Shown here: positions 1 through 6,254 of the stretch, one piece after another
Numbering within the stretch: position 1 is the first letter of the stretch
Layout of the letters: every line of letters begins with the position of its first letter
Source of the DNA: an uncultured Nitrososphaera sp.
GTDB taxonomy: Archaea > Thermoproteota > Nitrososphaeria > Nitrososphaerales > Nitrososphaeraceae
DNA length: 13,875 bases
Assembly (NCBI GenBank): GCA_946480575.1
Contig: CAMLKF010000046.1
Coordinates: forward strand, 1 to 13,875
Reading direction: 5' to 3'
Program-made: the position numbers and the translations under genes
Notes under the pieces: model-generated
Database searches by the model: none
The model's input: only the letters and a program-made list of their open reading frames with translations
What the model was told of the DNA's origin: nothing

Positions 1-2
1 TA

Positions 3-101
3 TGTCGCGCCCAGTCAGAGCCGGACCATGATAGATGTGTATTCCATGCGACGTTTCCAGGGGGAGACGAGGATATTACGAACGTAGCGAGAATAACCTA
101 A
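3..101 (+). other. Possible 3' end of an upstream gene
   Basis: The third plus-strand frame is open from the window edge to a TAA at 99-101, giving 32 codons with AGA, ATA and GTA use like the genes further in. The first frame is also open, to a TAG at 85-87, so the choice is uncertain. No family is recognised, and this may simply be intergenic DNA before the gene at 151. Confidence 0.2.
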
Positions 102-150
102 GAATATTTGTCAATAAGCTTCAAAAGAAATAGTTTCTATCTAGGAGTTC

Positions 151-534
151 ATGACCGAGAGAACGACTGCCGCTGCCGCGTCTGAGCTCAAGCAGGACTA
201 CCAGAACTTTATACAAAAGGCTGCCACTCTGTTTCCCAAAGTCGATCAGAAGCTCCTCATGAACATGCTGCAGTTTGAGAACACATACAGCGACTGGGAA
301 GGGAACGTCCTGCTAAAGGTGGTATACCCGTCAGGCACAGACATGGAAAAGAAAAAAGAGTGGATATACGGCAAGTACCAGCGCATGCCTTCGATCGAGG
401 AGAACAAGACAGCGCGTTTCAAGGCGATACGGATGTACCTAGATGACCTTGACAGGATGCTGAGCGAGGACCCGGAGATAGAATTTATCACTGGCTCTGT
501 AACTCTCAGTCCCTCAGAAGCGTATACTGCGTAA
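151..534 (+). CDS. Hypothetical soluble protein, 127 aa
   Basis: Complete gene with ATG at 151 and a good ribosome binding site (AGGAG, 143-147) close upstream, which fixes the start. The protein is charged and mixed helix/strand. It has a predicted amphipathic N-terminal half (residues 10-45), an aromatic core near YSDWEGN (46-52), and a Lys/Glu-rich middle. I see no signal peptide, membrane segment, cysteine motif or catalytic signature. It ends six bases before the stop of the convergent phasin-like gene on the minus strand. I do not recognise the family; a lineage-specific conserved protein is the likeliest explanation. Gene reality is fairly sure from length, start signal and codon use; function is unknown. 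Confidence 0.75.
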   Translation: MTERTTAAAASELKQDYQNFIQKAATLFPKVDQKLLMNMLQFENTYSDWEGNVLLKVVYPSGTDMEKKKEWIYGKYQRMPSIEENKTARFKAIRMYLDDLDRMLSEDPEIEFITGSVTLSPSEAYTA

Positions 535-540
535 TTACTA

Positions 541-1086
541 CTACTCCCGCCTTTCCTGCCTTTCTTCCCTCATCGCTTCCTGGTAGTTTCTTGACGTTTC
601 TTCAAACGATCTTGCCGCGTTGACGCTGACCCTGTTTATCTCTTTCATGTTCTCTCTTGTGTATTGCATAGACGCCTTGGCCGCCTCCATATTTGCAAAC
701 ATCACGTTGTTCGCTACCTTGCACGTCGCTATGGCATTGTCAGAGAAGCTCCTTGCCATCCTTGCATAAATCTCGGTCATTTTCCTTGGAGATATCCAGT
801 ACATGCTGTATGCATTTTCAAAGTATGGAACCCATGAATACTGTACTGAATTGATTATCTCTTTTTGAGACTCTAGATAGTTTTCGGCGATGTCCCTTGC
901 CGCATTGATGGTCTGCTCTTGGTAGTCATTGAAAGTCGCGGTGCGTACAGAAATGTCTCTTCTCGCTTCTTCCATCGCTCTCCTCGTGTTATCCTTGGCC
1001 TCATCAAGAGTTCTGCTCACGATCTCTCGGCTCTCGCGCTGGTGTCCTGCAGTTTCATCCTTTCGTTCCTCCTTTCTTGATGCCAT
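541..1086 (-). CDS. Phasin-like / PHA-granule-associated helical protein, 181 aa
   Basis: Almost entirely alpha-helical and highly charged, with no signal peptide. Residues 1-50 are Arg/Glu-rich and likely coiled coil. The centre (about 55-160) carries QEQTINAARDIAENY, ESQKEIINSV, a Trp/Tyr-rich patch (WVPYFENAYSMYW) and NAIATCKVANN, and the tail is again charged (EERQERRE). An amphipathic helix bundle around an Ala/Asn-rich core is what phasins and the PhaE-type accessory proteins of polyhydroxyalkanoate granules look like, so it may coat storage granules. This is a resemblance, not a motif match. The frame extends 14 codons further to a TTG at 1126-1128, but the ATG at 1084-1086 is preferred because the extra N-terminus is hydrophobic and unlike the rest. 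It is transcribed divergently from the membrane gene at 1226. A general coiled-coil structural protein is the alternative. Confidence 0.6.
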   Translation of the reverse strand: MASRKEERKDETAGHQRESREIVSRTLDEAKDNTRRAMEEARRDISVRTATFNDYQEQTINAARDIAENYLESQKEIINSVQYSWVPYFENAYSMYWISPRKMTEIYARMARSFSDNAIATCKVANNVMFANMEAAKASMQYTRENMKEINRVSVNAARSFEETSRNYQEAMREERQERRE

Positions 1087-1225
1087 GAAAAAAGCATGTG
1101 GTGACCATACAAGATAACAGTTAACCAAAGGAGTTATAGTACCAAATTCCAGATCGCGTCGAGAAGAAAGATACTAATGTCTTTACGGCATTATAATTCA
1201 GAATCGGCAGGTGATTTTATAGCTC

Positions 1226-1726
1226 ATGTCTGAATTGGCGCAAAAGCTGGTAGGGTTCTGGCACAGGTACGAAAGCCTCAATCTCAAGATAGCCTTTTTC
1301 CTCATATCGCTCCAGCTGGTGCACCTCTACTGGCTTACGGCAGACGTTGTCGTCCAGCGGATAACCGGTGAGGGTGCGCTTAAGCTACCGCGGAGCGGAC
1401 CCCTCTTTCTGCTCGTGATAGCCATAGACTACATCGAGATCCCGGCGCTGGTTGCCGGCCTGACCTATTACTCCCTGACCATTTACAAGCACCAGAAGGA
1501 CGCAGTAAAGAACTCGCTTCTGCTTGCGATGCTTGCCGTGCAGGTGTTCCATATATTCTGGCTGACAGACGAAGTGGTGTACGACACGTTCTTTGGCGCG
1601 TCCAGCGCGGTAGAGATCCCCTATTATGCGGCGTGGATAGCCATCCTCATCGACTACTTGGAGCTGCCAGTCATTGCAGACCTCTTTTACAGGACGATTG
1701 TAAAGGGCGAACGGCAAGGGAAATAA
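1226..1726 (+). CDS. Four-helix membrane protein made of two tandem repeats, 166 aa
   Basis: Integral membrane protein with about four transmembrane segments (residues 22-44, 60-86, 97-119, 134-158). The two halves are copies of each other. Half 1 has Q-x2-H33-x2-WLT-x-D-VV and then IDYIEIP (67-73); half 2 has Q-x2-H109-x2-WLTDEVV and IDYLELP (142-148), about 75 residues later. The His, Trp, Asp and Glu repeated inside the helices could form a metal, haem or ion site, but no known family is recognised. The start is supported by AGGTGA (1209-1214) about 11 nt before the ATG and by an A/T-rich box at 1191-1198. It stands alone: the next gene at 1764 has its own TATA-like sequence and the gene to the left is divergent. 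Confidence 0.8.
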   Translation: MSELAQKLVGFWHRYESLNLKIAFFLISLQLVHLYWLTADVVVQRITGEGALKLPRSGPLFLLVIAIDYIEIPALVAGLTYYSLTIYKHQKDAVKNSLLLAMLAVQVFHIFWLTDEVVYDTFFGASSAVEIPYYAAWIAILIDYLELPVIADLFYRTIVKGERQGK

Positions 1727-1763
1727 TAATCTGCATAAATCACTTGTTGAACAACAGTGTTCA

Positions 1764-2198
1764 ATGTCAGAGCAAGCGCAACTGCTGCTATTACTAATAT
1801 TGGCCACTATTTTGCTGACAGCAGCTACTGCTGCTACTACTATTGCGTCATATAACGTCTACGGTCAAGCAGGCGGCGATACCAGCGCGCCAGGCGAATC
1901 GAACCAAGAGCCCACCGAGGAAAAGCAGGGTGGGGAGTATAGCGGCTTTGAAGAGACAGGCAACCAGACGGATGGAACACCAAACGAAGAGGCCAAACCG
2001 ACGCCGCAGGCACCGATAAGCGGGCTTGACGTGCAACACCAAAACAAGACTACGACGACGACTACAGAGACTCCCACGGCCGACGAAAGAAGAGAAGGCC
2101 CATTTGGCACTTCGATGCTAGTAGGGATGGGCGCGGTTGCAGCAGTGGCAATCGCTGTCGGCGCATGGTACTACAGGAAGAAAAACAATACTACATAG
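1764..2198 (+). CDS. Surface-anchored low-complexity protein, 144 aa
   Basis: Residues 7-30 form a Leu/Ala/Thr-rich hydrophobic segment that fits a signal peptide or N-terminal anchor. Residues 35-111 are disordered and rich in Gly, Glu, Asn, Gln, Pro and Thr, with a run of six Thr in KTTTTTTET. Residues 118-137 form a second transmembrane helix ending in WYYRKK, a stop-transfer tail. This layout (export signal, Thr/Asn-rich linker that could be glycosylated, C-terminal anchor) suits an archaeal cell-surface protein lying beneath or within the S-layer. No folded domain is visible. An A/T-rich CATAAATCA sits about 25 nt before the ATG. Its stop overlaps the convergent oxidoreductase gene by eight bases. 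Confidence 0.7.
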   Translation: MSEQAQLLLLLILATILLTAATAATTIASYNVYGQAGGDTSAPGESNQEPTEEKQGGEYSGFEETGNQTDGTPNEEAKPTPQAPISGLDVQHQNKTTTTTTETPTADERREGPFGTSMLVGMGAVAAVAIAVGAWYYRKKNNTT

Positions 2199-3222
2199 CA
2201 GCGCTTGCGGCCTGGGCAGCTCTTGGCCTGTTGCGATCCTTGAACGCCGGCGCTATCTCTTTAGTGACCAGCCTAAGAAAGCTTTCCCTGTTTGGGCTAG
2301 AATTTATGAGCACGACGTCAGTAAAGCCAAACCTGACAAATTTTTCCAACTTTTTTATCGCCTCATCGGCGCTTGACACGACAAGCGCCATCCTATCGAG
2401 CACGTCGTTTCCAACCACCTGCCCGTTCTCCTCTATCTTGCGCGGGTCGGGAAAGTGTACCTCAAAGAATGCCTTTATCATGGCGCCCTTCCAGTAGCCT
2501 ATCGACTCGAGCGCCTTTTGTTTGTCCTCGTCATATGAGGCAGGGATGAACACTGCCCTAGTCAGGCTATCAGGGTCCCTGCCGGACTCTTTTGCCCCTT
2601 CTCTGAATGCGGGGAGGAGCCTGCCCTCGATTATCTCTGGATCCAGCTCGTTCGTGACAAAGCCGTCTGTCTCCTGCCCTGCTAGCCTTGCAGACTGCGC
2701 GCCAAGGCCGGCTACATATATCGGGATCTGCTGCTTTGGCTTGGTATAAAGGTTCGAGTCCTTTACTTGGTAGTATTTGCCTTCAAAAGTTACCCAGTCT
2801 TCCGCCCACAGCCTCTTGATAAGCTGAATAGCTTCTCGCATCCTCTCGAACCTTTCCTGATTGGGGGGCCAACTGTTGCCGGCCGGAACTTCGTTTAGTG
2901 ACTCGCCCCTCCCGATTCCGAGGAATACCCTCCCGGGAAACATGTAATCCAGAGTCGCAAACACCTGCGCCACGACTGCAGGGTGGTAGCGCAGTATCGG
3001 TGCAGTCACGCCGGTGCCTACTGTTATTTTTTGCGTTCTAGCAAGCGCAGCACCGAGCCAGGGCCAGGCGGCGCCACCTGCTGCGCCTGTGTGCCACCAG
3101 GGCATGTAGTGGTCGCTTGACCAGCACCTCTCGAGGCCAAGCCGGTCCATCGCAATAACGTCATTTAGAAGGTCGGCAGGGTTGATCTGCTCATGAGAAG
3201 CCTGAATGCCAAACCTTACCAT
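2191..3222 (-). CDS. LLM-class F420-dependent oxidoreductase, FGD-like, 343 aa
   Basis: Luciferase-like TIM-barrel enzyme expected to transfer hydride between a substrate and coenzyme F420 in the cytosol. Recognisable landmarks are FGIQASHEQ at the N-terminus, SSDHYMPWWHTG (35-46), GTGVTAP and RYHPAVVAQ (69-86), FPGRVFLGIGRGESLNE (95-111), and PIYVAGLG (167-174). It closely follows F420-dependent glucose-6-phosphate dehydrogenase: His38, Trp42, Glu107 and Arg277 match the catalytic His, Trp, Glu and a phosphate-site Arg as I recall them. The two phosphate-binding lysines of that enzyme are not evident here, so the substrate may differ. The frame runs five codons further to TTG (3235-3237), but ATG 3220-3222 is chosen because an A/T-rich TATA-like box lies about 22-30 nt before it, fitting a leaderless mRNA. 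The stop overlaps the neighbouring gene's stop by eight bases. Confidence 0.9.
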   Translation of the reverse strand: MVRFGIQASHEQINPADLLNDVIAMDRLGLERCWSSDHYMPWWHTGAAGGAAWPWLGAALARTQKITVGTGVTAPILRYHPAVVAQVFATLDYMFPGRVFLGIGRGESLNEVPAGNSWPPNQERFERMREAIQLIKRLWAEDWVTFEGKYYQVKDSNLYTKPKQQIPIYVAGLGAQSARLAGQETDGFVTNELDPEIIEGRLLPAFREGAKESGRDPDSLTRAVFIPASYDEDKQKALESIGYWKGAMIKAFFEVHFPDPRKIEENGQVVGNDVLDRMALVVSSADEAIKKLEKFVRFGFTDVVLINSSPNRESFLRLVTKEIAPAFKDRNRPRAAQAASAAM

Positions 3223-3240
3223 GCCGGTTGTGAGCAAAAA

Positions 3241-3250
3241 TATCTAATAT
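3241..3250 (-). promoter_or_regulatory. TATA-like box of the F420 oxidoreductase gene
   Basis: Read on the minus strand this is ATATTAGATA, 19-28 nt before the ATG at 3222. No Shine-Dalgarno precedes that ATG, so the spacing supports a leaderless or very short leader and argues against the TTG five codons upstream. Confidence 0.45.
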
Positions 3251-3335
3251 GGGTTGCAGAGACCTCCAGCGCAAAAAGGCAGGCAAAATTTACTAAAACC
3301 CACTTATGCTATGAAAGCGATCGCATGTCATCTCT

Positions 3336-3467
3336 ATGTCGTCATCATCATCATCTAATGAGCTCAGGTGCGATGCATGTGGAATTACGTTTACGACTGC
3401 GCAGGACAAGGAGCAGCACATGAAGCTAGAGCACAAGGAAAATAAGGGTCCCACCGGCGTCAAGTAG
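3336..3467 (+). CDS. Single C2H2 zinc-finger microprotein, 43 aa
   Basis: Short gene encoding one classical finger. It has C12-x2-C15, a phenylalanine at 19, and H28-x4-H33, with 12 residues between the second Cys and first His. It is preceded by a six-serine run coded largely by TCA triplets and followed by a short polar tail ending GPTGVK. The ATG at 3336 is the only in-frame ATG; an A/T-rich CTTATGCTAT lies about 25-33 nt before it and there is no Shine-Dalgarno. It belongs with the very similar finger proteins at 4523, 7110 and 8195. One finger is too little for strong sequence-specific DNA binding alone, so a protein- or RNA-binding or adaptor role is possible. Its last eight bases overlap the convergent hydrolase gene. 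Confidence 0.7.
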   Translation: MSSSSSSNELRCDACGITFTTAQDKEQHMKLEHKENKGPTGVK

Positions 3468-4272
3468 TAGTAGTCGTAGCCAGGTACTTTTCAAACCAGC
3501 CGCGGGCAAGTGACGCGGCCTGTTCAAGCTTGCCGGGCTCTTCAAAAAGGTGCGTGGCCCCCGGCACTATCTCAAGCCTCTTGTCTTTTGCCTCTAGCAG
3601 CTTATTAAGCGCCTGCCTGTTGAGCGCGATGACTAGCTCGTCATCTCCGCCCACGATTAAAAGTGTAGGCGCTCGGACCTGATTCAGGTGCCAGCCCGCA
3701 AGGTCAGGCCGGCCGCCGCGCGATACTATCGCGCTGACTGCATCCTGCTTTTTTGCAGCTGCCACGAGCGCAGCCGCCGCGCCAGTGCTGGCGCCGAAAT
3801 AGCCAATCCGGACATCGCTGGCCTGGCTCATGACCCAGTCAGTAGCCGCCGCCAGCCTCCCTGCAAGGAGCCCGATATCAAAGCGCAGGCGGGCTGTTCG
3901 GTCATCAATGCGCTCTTCGTCTCTCGTAAGGAGGTCGAAGAGAAGCGTGCCAAGGTCAGCTTGTTGCAGCACACTGGCGACATACCTGTTGCGTGGGCTG
4001 TGCCTACTGCTCCCGCTGCCGTGAGCAAAGAGCACTAGCCCGCGCCGGCTGCCGCTCGGCAGGTACAAGTCGCCTTCGAGCACTACAGGGCCAGCACGGA
4101 TGCGAACTAGCTTGCCATGTGGGGCAGAGGATTCCATCCCGTCCATAACCATCGAATGGGTGCCTTTTATGCAACATGTGCAGCCAGCCTCCAAGCAGTC
4201 TTTTGCAAAGTCGTGATCGCATGCCTTGCAGGTGCAGACAGTGCCAAGCGAGGTAGCACTTTCGACATCCAT
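3460..4272 (-). CDS. Alpha/beta hydrolase (dienelactone hydrolase-like) with N-terminal Cys cluster, 270 aa
   Basis: Residues 1-40 carry seven cysteines (C13, C15, C18, C26, C31, C33, C34) with nearby histidines, a likely small metal-binding module. From about residue 53 follows an alpha/beta hydrolase. The oxyanion-side loop is HGSGSSRHSPRN (84-95), the nucleophile elbow is G-A-S162-T-G, the acid is D210 or D211 in VGGDDELV, and the catalytic histidine is H241 in GATHLFEEP. This set suits dienelactone-hydrolase-like esterases; the substrate is unknown. The ATG at 4272 lies only 15 nt after the 47-aa gene at 4288, suggesting co-transcription. A start at Met41 or Met43 would give a bare hydrolase, but the cysteine pattern argues that the longer form is real. 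A poly-Thr tail ends the protein and overlaps the convergent zinc-finger gene. Confidence 0.85.
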   Translation of the reverse strand: MDVESATSLGTVCTCKACDHDFAKDCLEAGCTCCIKGTHSMVMDGMESSAPHGKLVRIRAGPVVLEGDLYLPSGSRRGLVLFAHGSGSSRHSPRNRYVASVLQQADLGTLLFDLLTRDEERIDDRTARLRFDIGLLAGRLAAATDWVMSQASDVRIGYFGASTGAAAALVAAAKKQDAVSAIVSRGGRPDLAGWHLNQVRAPTLLIVGGDDELVIALNRQALNKLLEAKDKRLEIVPGATHLFEEPGKLEQAASLARGWFEKYLATTTTT

Positions 4273-4287
4273 TTTTTGCTTCGCCTA

Positions 4288-4431
4288 CTATTTGCCCGCC
4301 TGCTTGATCTTTTCCTTCTGCTCCGTAGTCCCGTAACCGCGCTCTGGATTGAACGACGCGTTCGTCGCAGGACCCGCCCCGCCCTTGCTCTCGGGATTCT
4401 TTTTCATGCTGTCTTTCTCATCACCAGACAT
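4288..4431 (-). CDS. Small disordered protein upstream of the hydrolase, 47 aa
   Basis: Short frame from ATG 4429-4431 to TAG 4288-4290, with a second TAG immediately after. The product is polar and probably disordered. It has MKKNPESKGGAGP (9-21), NASFNPERGYG (24-34), and a Lys/Glu-rich end (EQKEKIKQAGK). It has no cysteine and no hydrophobic stretch. A TATA-like box (4453-4460) sits 22-29 nt upstream, fitting a leaderless start, and the hydrolase begins 15 nt downstream on the same strand. I do not recognise a family. The Gly/Asn-rich sequence resembles small stress-associated hydrophilic proteins only in composition. Confidence comes from the promoter spacing and the tight gene pair, not from homology. 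Confidence 0.5.
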   Translation of the reverse strand: MSGDEKDSMKKNPESKGGAGPATNASFNPERGYGTTEQKEKIKQAGK

Positions 4432-4452
4432 GGTGGTGATTGCTCTACATCG

Positions 4453-4460
4453 TAATTATC
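4453..4460 (-). promoter_or_regulatory. TATA-like box of the 47-aa gene / hydrolase unit
   Basis: GATAATTA on the minus strand, 22-29 nt before the ATG at 4431. It probably drives the small gene and the hydrolase together. It lies about 30 nt from the oppositely directed TATA-like box at 4492, making a compact divergent promoter region. Confidence 0.45.
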
Positions 4461-4491
4461 AGTTAAATGGCAAAAGTGATATTGCAAACTG

Positions 4492-4501
4492 TATTATATT
4501 T
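4492..4501 (+). promoter_or_regulatory. TATA box of the C2H2 gene at 4523
   Basis: TATTATATTT lies 22-31 nt before the ATG at 4523, the expected place for a leaderless archaeal transcript. It rules against the longer in-frame start at 4349, which would run through the opposite-strand small gene and its promoter. Confidence 0.6.
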
Positions 4502-4522
4502 TGTGGGTCAAGTTTATTGAAT

Positions 4523-4654
4523 ATGGTCAAAATAAGAGAATCTCCACAGAGACCCAGGTACTATTGCGAAAGGTGCGATAGGGATTTTCCAAGCATGCTT
4601 GACCTTGAAGAGCACCGTAAAATAGACCACGCAACTACTGTGTCGACTGCCTGA
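4523..4654 (+). CDS. Single C2H2 zinc-finger microprotein, 43 aa
   Basis: One finger with C15-x2-C18, F22, and H31-x4-H36, spacing identical to the gene at 3336. The N-terminal 12 residues are basic (VKIRESPQRPR), which could add nucleic-acid contact; the tail is only seven residues. The frame is open upstream to 4349, but the strong TATA box at 4492-4501 places the start at ATG 4523. A hairpin with a T-run follows the stop after about ten bases, so this is probably a complete single-gene transcription unit of roughly 165 nt. Identity as a zinc finger is clear from the ligands; the partner or target is unknown. Confidence 0.75.
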   Translation: MVKIRESPQRPRYYCERCDRDFPSMLDLEEHRKIDHATTVSTA

Positions 4655-4663
4655 TCGCCGCGT

Positions 4664-4687
4664 AAGAATTATTCTTGCTAATTTTTG
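4664..4687 (+). terminator. Probable terminator of the C2H2 gene
   Basis: Perfect inverted repeat AAGAAT-t-ATTCTT (4664-4676) nine bases after the stop, followed by TTTTT at 4683-4687. T-tracts are the main termination signal in archaea; the weak A/T hairpin may only add to it. Confidence 0.4.
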
Positions 4688-4723
4688 GTATGTATGTGCT
4701 GCTTGTGTGATCAGCAGCCTCTT

Positions 4724-4737
4724 CAAACGGCCGTTTG
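4724..4737. promoter_or_regulatory. 14-bp perfect palindrome, possible operator
   Basis: CAAACGGCCGTTTG reads identically on both strands. It lies in the 200-nt gap between the C2H2 gene and the nitroreductase, 118 nt before the nitroreductase ATG and about 27 nt before an A/T-rich AAAATATAATG (4764-4774) that could be a second TATA box. A dimeric repressor or activator site is an inference. Confidence 0.35.
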
Positions 4738-4854
4738 CGCATTCGCTGTTCAGTGCAGGACAGAAAATATAATGCAAAGTGCGAATGCCTACCAACCCAG
4801 TTTTTGTAACTGTATTTTTACCTGGCCGTCCATATATTTCATGCACACATACAT

Positions 4855-5376
4855 ATGGAGTTTAACGAGGTCGTCCGCAAGAGGAAGATGGTAAGGAGAT
4901 ATCGGCCCGGACACCTTCCTGATAGGATAATCAGCAAGTTGATCGAGAACGCTAGTAGGGCTCCAAGCGCAGGTCACACGCAGGTTCAGGAATTTGTCAT
5001 TGTCAAGGACCCGGAGACAAAGAAAAAGCTCAGGCAGGCATCCGTGAACCAGAGCCAGGTCGAGGACGCGCCGGTGCTGATAGTTGTGTGTTCCAATACT
5101 TCCCGCTCTGTGGGTAGATATGGCCGGCGCGGAAGAGAATTTTACAGCGTGATTGACGGTGCGTTCTCTTCAATGCTCATTCTGCTCACTGCCGTAAGTG
5201 AGGGGATCGGCGCAGGGTTTGTCGGAGCGTTCGAGGACGACAAGGTGTCTGAAATACTCGGCCTTCCAGGCGATGTCAGGCCAATTGGGATAGTCGCCCT
5301 AGGCTATCCTGACGAGCAGCCTGAAAGGCTCTCAAGAATCCCGAGGGTCAGGCTTGTCCACTATGAGCGCTGGTAA
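4855..5376 (+). CDS. Nitroreductase-family FMN oxidoreductase, 173 aa
   Basis: FMN-dependent, probably homodimeric flavoenzyme reducing quinone- or nitro-type or other electron-poor substrates with NAD(P)H. Family marks are the N-terminal VVRKRKMVRRYRP (6-18) with phosphate-contacting arginines, ENASRAPSAGHTQVQ (31-45) in place of the usual AP-S-x-x-N-x-Q flavin loop, and the C-terminal GIGAGFVGAFEDD and GIVALGYPDEQ. The last lines the flavin in this fold. At 173 aa it is close to the family's short members, so it is complete. An A/T-rich CATATATT box (4831-4838) lies 17-24 nt before the ATG. The physiological substrate cannot be told from sequence. A 14-bp palindrome upstream may be a regulatory site. 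Confidence 0.88.
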   Translation: MEFNEVVRKRKMVRRYRPGHLPDRIISKLIENASRAPSAGHTQVQEFVIVKDPETKKKLRQASVNQSQVEDAPVLIVVCSNTSRSVGRYGRRGREFYSVIDGAFSSMLILLTAVSEGIGAGFVGAFEDDKVSEILGLPGDVRPIGIVALGYPDEQPERLSRIPRVRLVHYERW

Positions 5377-5532
5377 TCGCGTGGCGTTTTGCACTCCCTG
5401 CCTCCTTCTTCTCTCTTCCTCATGCGGGCGCGAAGCGAGATATAGCTCTTCCGACTCTCTGACCGGAGTCATGCTGCGCCGCTGATTGCAAAGACTGCCT
5501 TGCTGTCTTAAAGAATGGCGCAGCTGAGTCAT

Positions 5533-6084
5533 TCAAACAGCCACGTGATGGCTTTCAAGCAACATTTTCTTTTGAGGCTTGGCAAGAGTATTGAAGTCCC
5601 CACTGTGGTAGCAGCAGAATGCCTTAAGTTTCGTGTTCAACCTCTCCGGGACTGACAGCTCGTAATCCACAAGCTCTTTTCTCTTGTTCAGGAGAAAGAA
5701 TGATCCCATGTCTGCAAAGACAACGACGCCGCTTTTTCCTTCTTTTTCTGCCCTGGCCTCTAGCGACCTTGCCAACTTCAAGAGACCATACACGTCGGGT
5801 AGGTGGTACCCCCTTACAGAGTCGATGATCCAGAGCGAGCCCTCGCCAATCCGCCTTGACACGTCAATGCCTTTGCTTTCTAGGTTGTTCTTTACCCTGT
5901 TGATGTCTTCGTACGTGGTAGCAATGAGAACAATGTCTTTGTTAGGTTCAAATGCTTCCTTGCAATAGTAAGAGTAAATTTCTCTAAAATCTGCCAGATT
6001 ATCATAGAGGATAACGTCGTGGTCTCCGTATTCTGCTTGGCTGATTTTTTTGCCCCTGCTATTTCGGCTAGCAGAACGCATCAT
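5533..6084 (-). CDS. MEDS-domain (DcmR-like sensory) protein, 183 aa
   Basis: A short basic N-terminus (residues 1-20) is followed by one MEDS domain, the sensory fold of methanogen/methylotroph regulators related to RecA/KaiC-like ATPases. Signs are DHDVILYDNLADF near the N-terminus, the strand DIVLIATTYEDI, WIIDSVRGYHLPD, VVVFADMGSFF, and the typical end with FCCYHSGDFNTL and LLESHHVAV. There is no helix-turn-helix or kinase part, so it is probably a stand-alone sensor or partner protein. The frame allows TTG 6085-6087 and ATGs at 6084 and 6081; the ATG at 6084 overlaps the stop of a short upstream frame (TGATG), suggesting coupling. It lies directly downstream of a broken response regulator on the same strand, hinting at a former signalling pair. 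Confidence 0.8.
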   Translation of the reverse strand: MMRSASRNSRGKKISQAEYGDHDVILYDNLADFREIYSYYCKEAFEPNKDIVLIATTYEDINRVKNNLESKGIDVSRRIGEGSLWIIDSVRGYHLPDVYGLLKLARSLEARAEKEGKSGVVVFADMGSFFLLNKRKELVDYELSVPERLNTKLKAFCCYHSGDFNTLAKPQKKMLLESHHVAV

Positions 6085-6209
6085 CAAGATCCACTCTGAG
6101 TATAGCCGATCTCATACACTATTCCATATATGTTTGCAATTCTATCTAATATTGGTTCACGTTCCAATGTGACACTAGCATCATGATCGCAATTGCCGTC
6201 ATCATTCAT
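6084..6209 (-). CDS. Possible small frame coupled to the MEDS gene, 41 aa
   Basis: Open frame from ATG 6207-6209 ending in a TGA that shares one base with the MEDS start codon. The product is acidic at the N-terminus (MNDDGNCDHD) and more hydrophobic after residue 20 (ILDRIANIYGIVYEIGY). It continues the same frame as the phospho-acceptor half of the receiver remnant upstream, separated from it by TAA TAA, so it may instead be the decayed C-terminal part of that gene. No family recognised. Confidence 0.3.
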   Translation of the reverse strand: MNDDGNCDHDASVTLEREPILDRIANIYGIVYEIGYTQSGS

Positions 6210-6254
6210 GAATTCTATCTCGCCGTTCTTCGTTTCAGAGTGAACGCTTTATTA

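Noticed and set aside
1747..1764. TTGAAC...GTTCAA inverted repeat next to the start of the surface protein
   Set aside because: Six-base arms with a six-base spacer are weak and likely by chance.
4349..4654. 101-aa reading of the C2H2 gene at 4523
   Set aside because: The added N-terminus is the antisense of the 47-aa gene and crosses two promoters; the box at 4492 sets the start at 4523.
4685..4894. 69-codon frame upstream of and into the nitroreductase
   Set aside because: It overlaps the nitroreductase start in another frame and covers the palindrome and A/T-rich promoter DNA; the Cys pattern is irregular.
5332..5532. 66-codon minus-strand frame starting immediately after the MEDS stop (TGA then ATG)
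   Set aside because: The N-terminus (Gln/Arg/Leu/Ser-rich) looks random, the frame overlaps the nitroreductase 3' end by 45 bases antisense, and no motif or promoter supports it.
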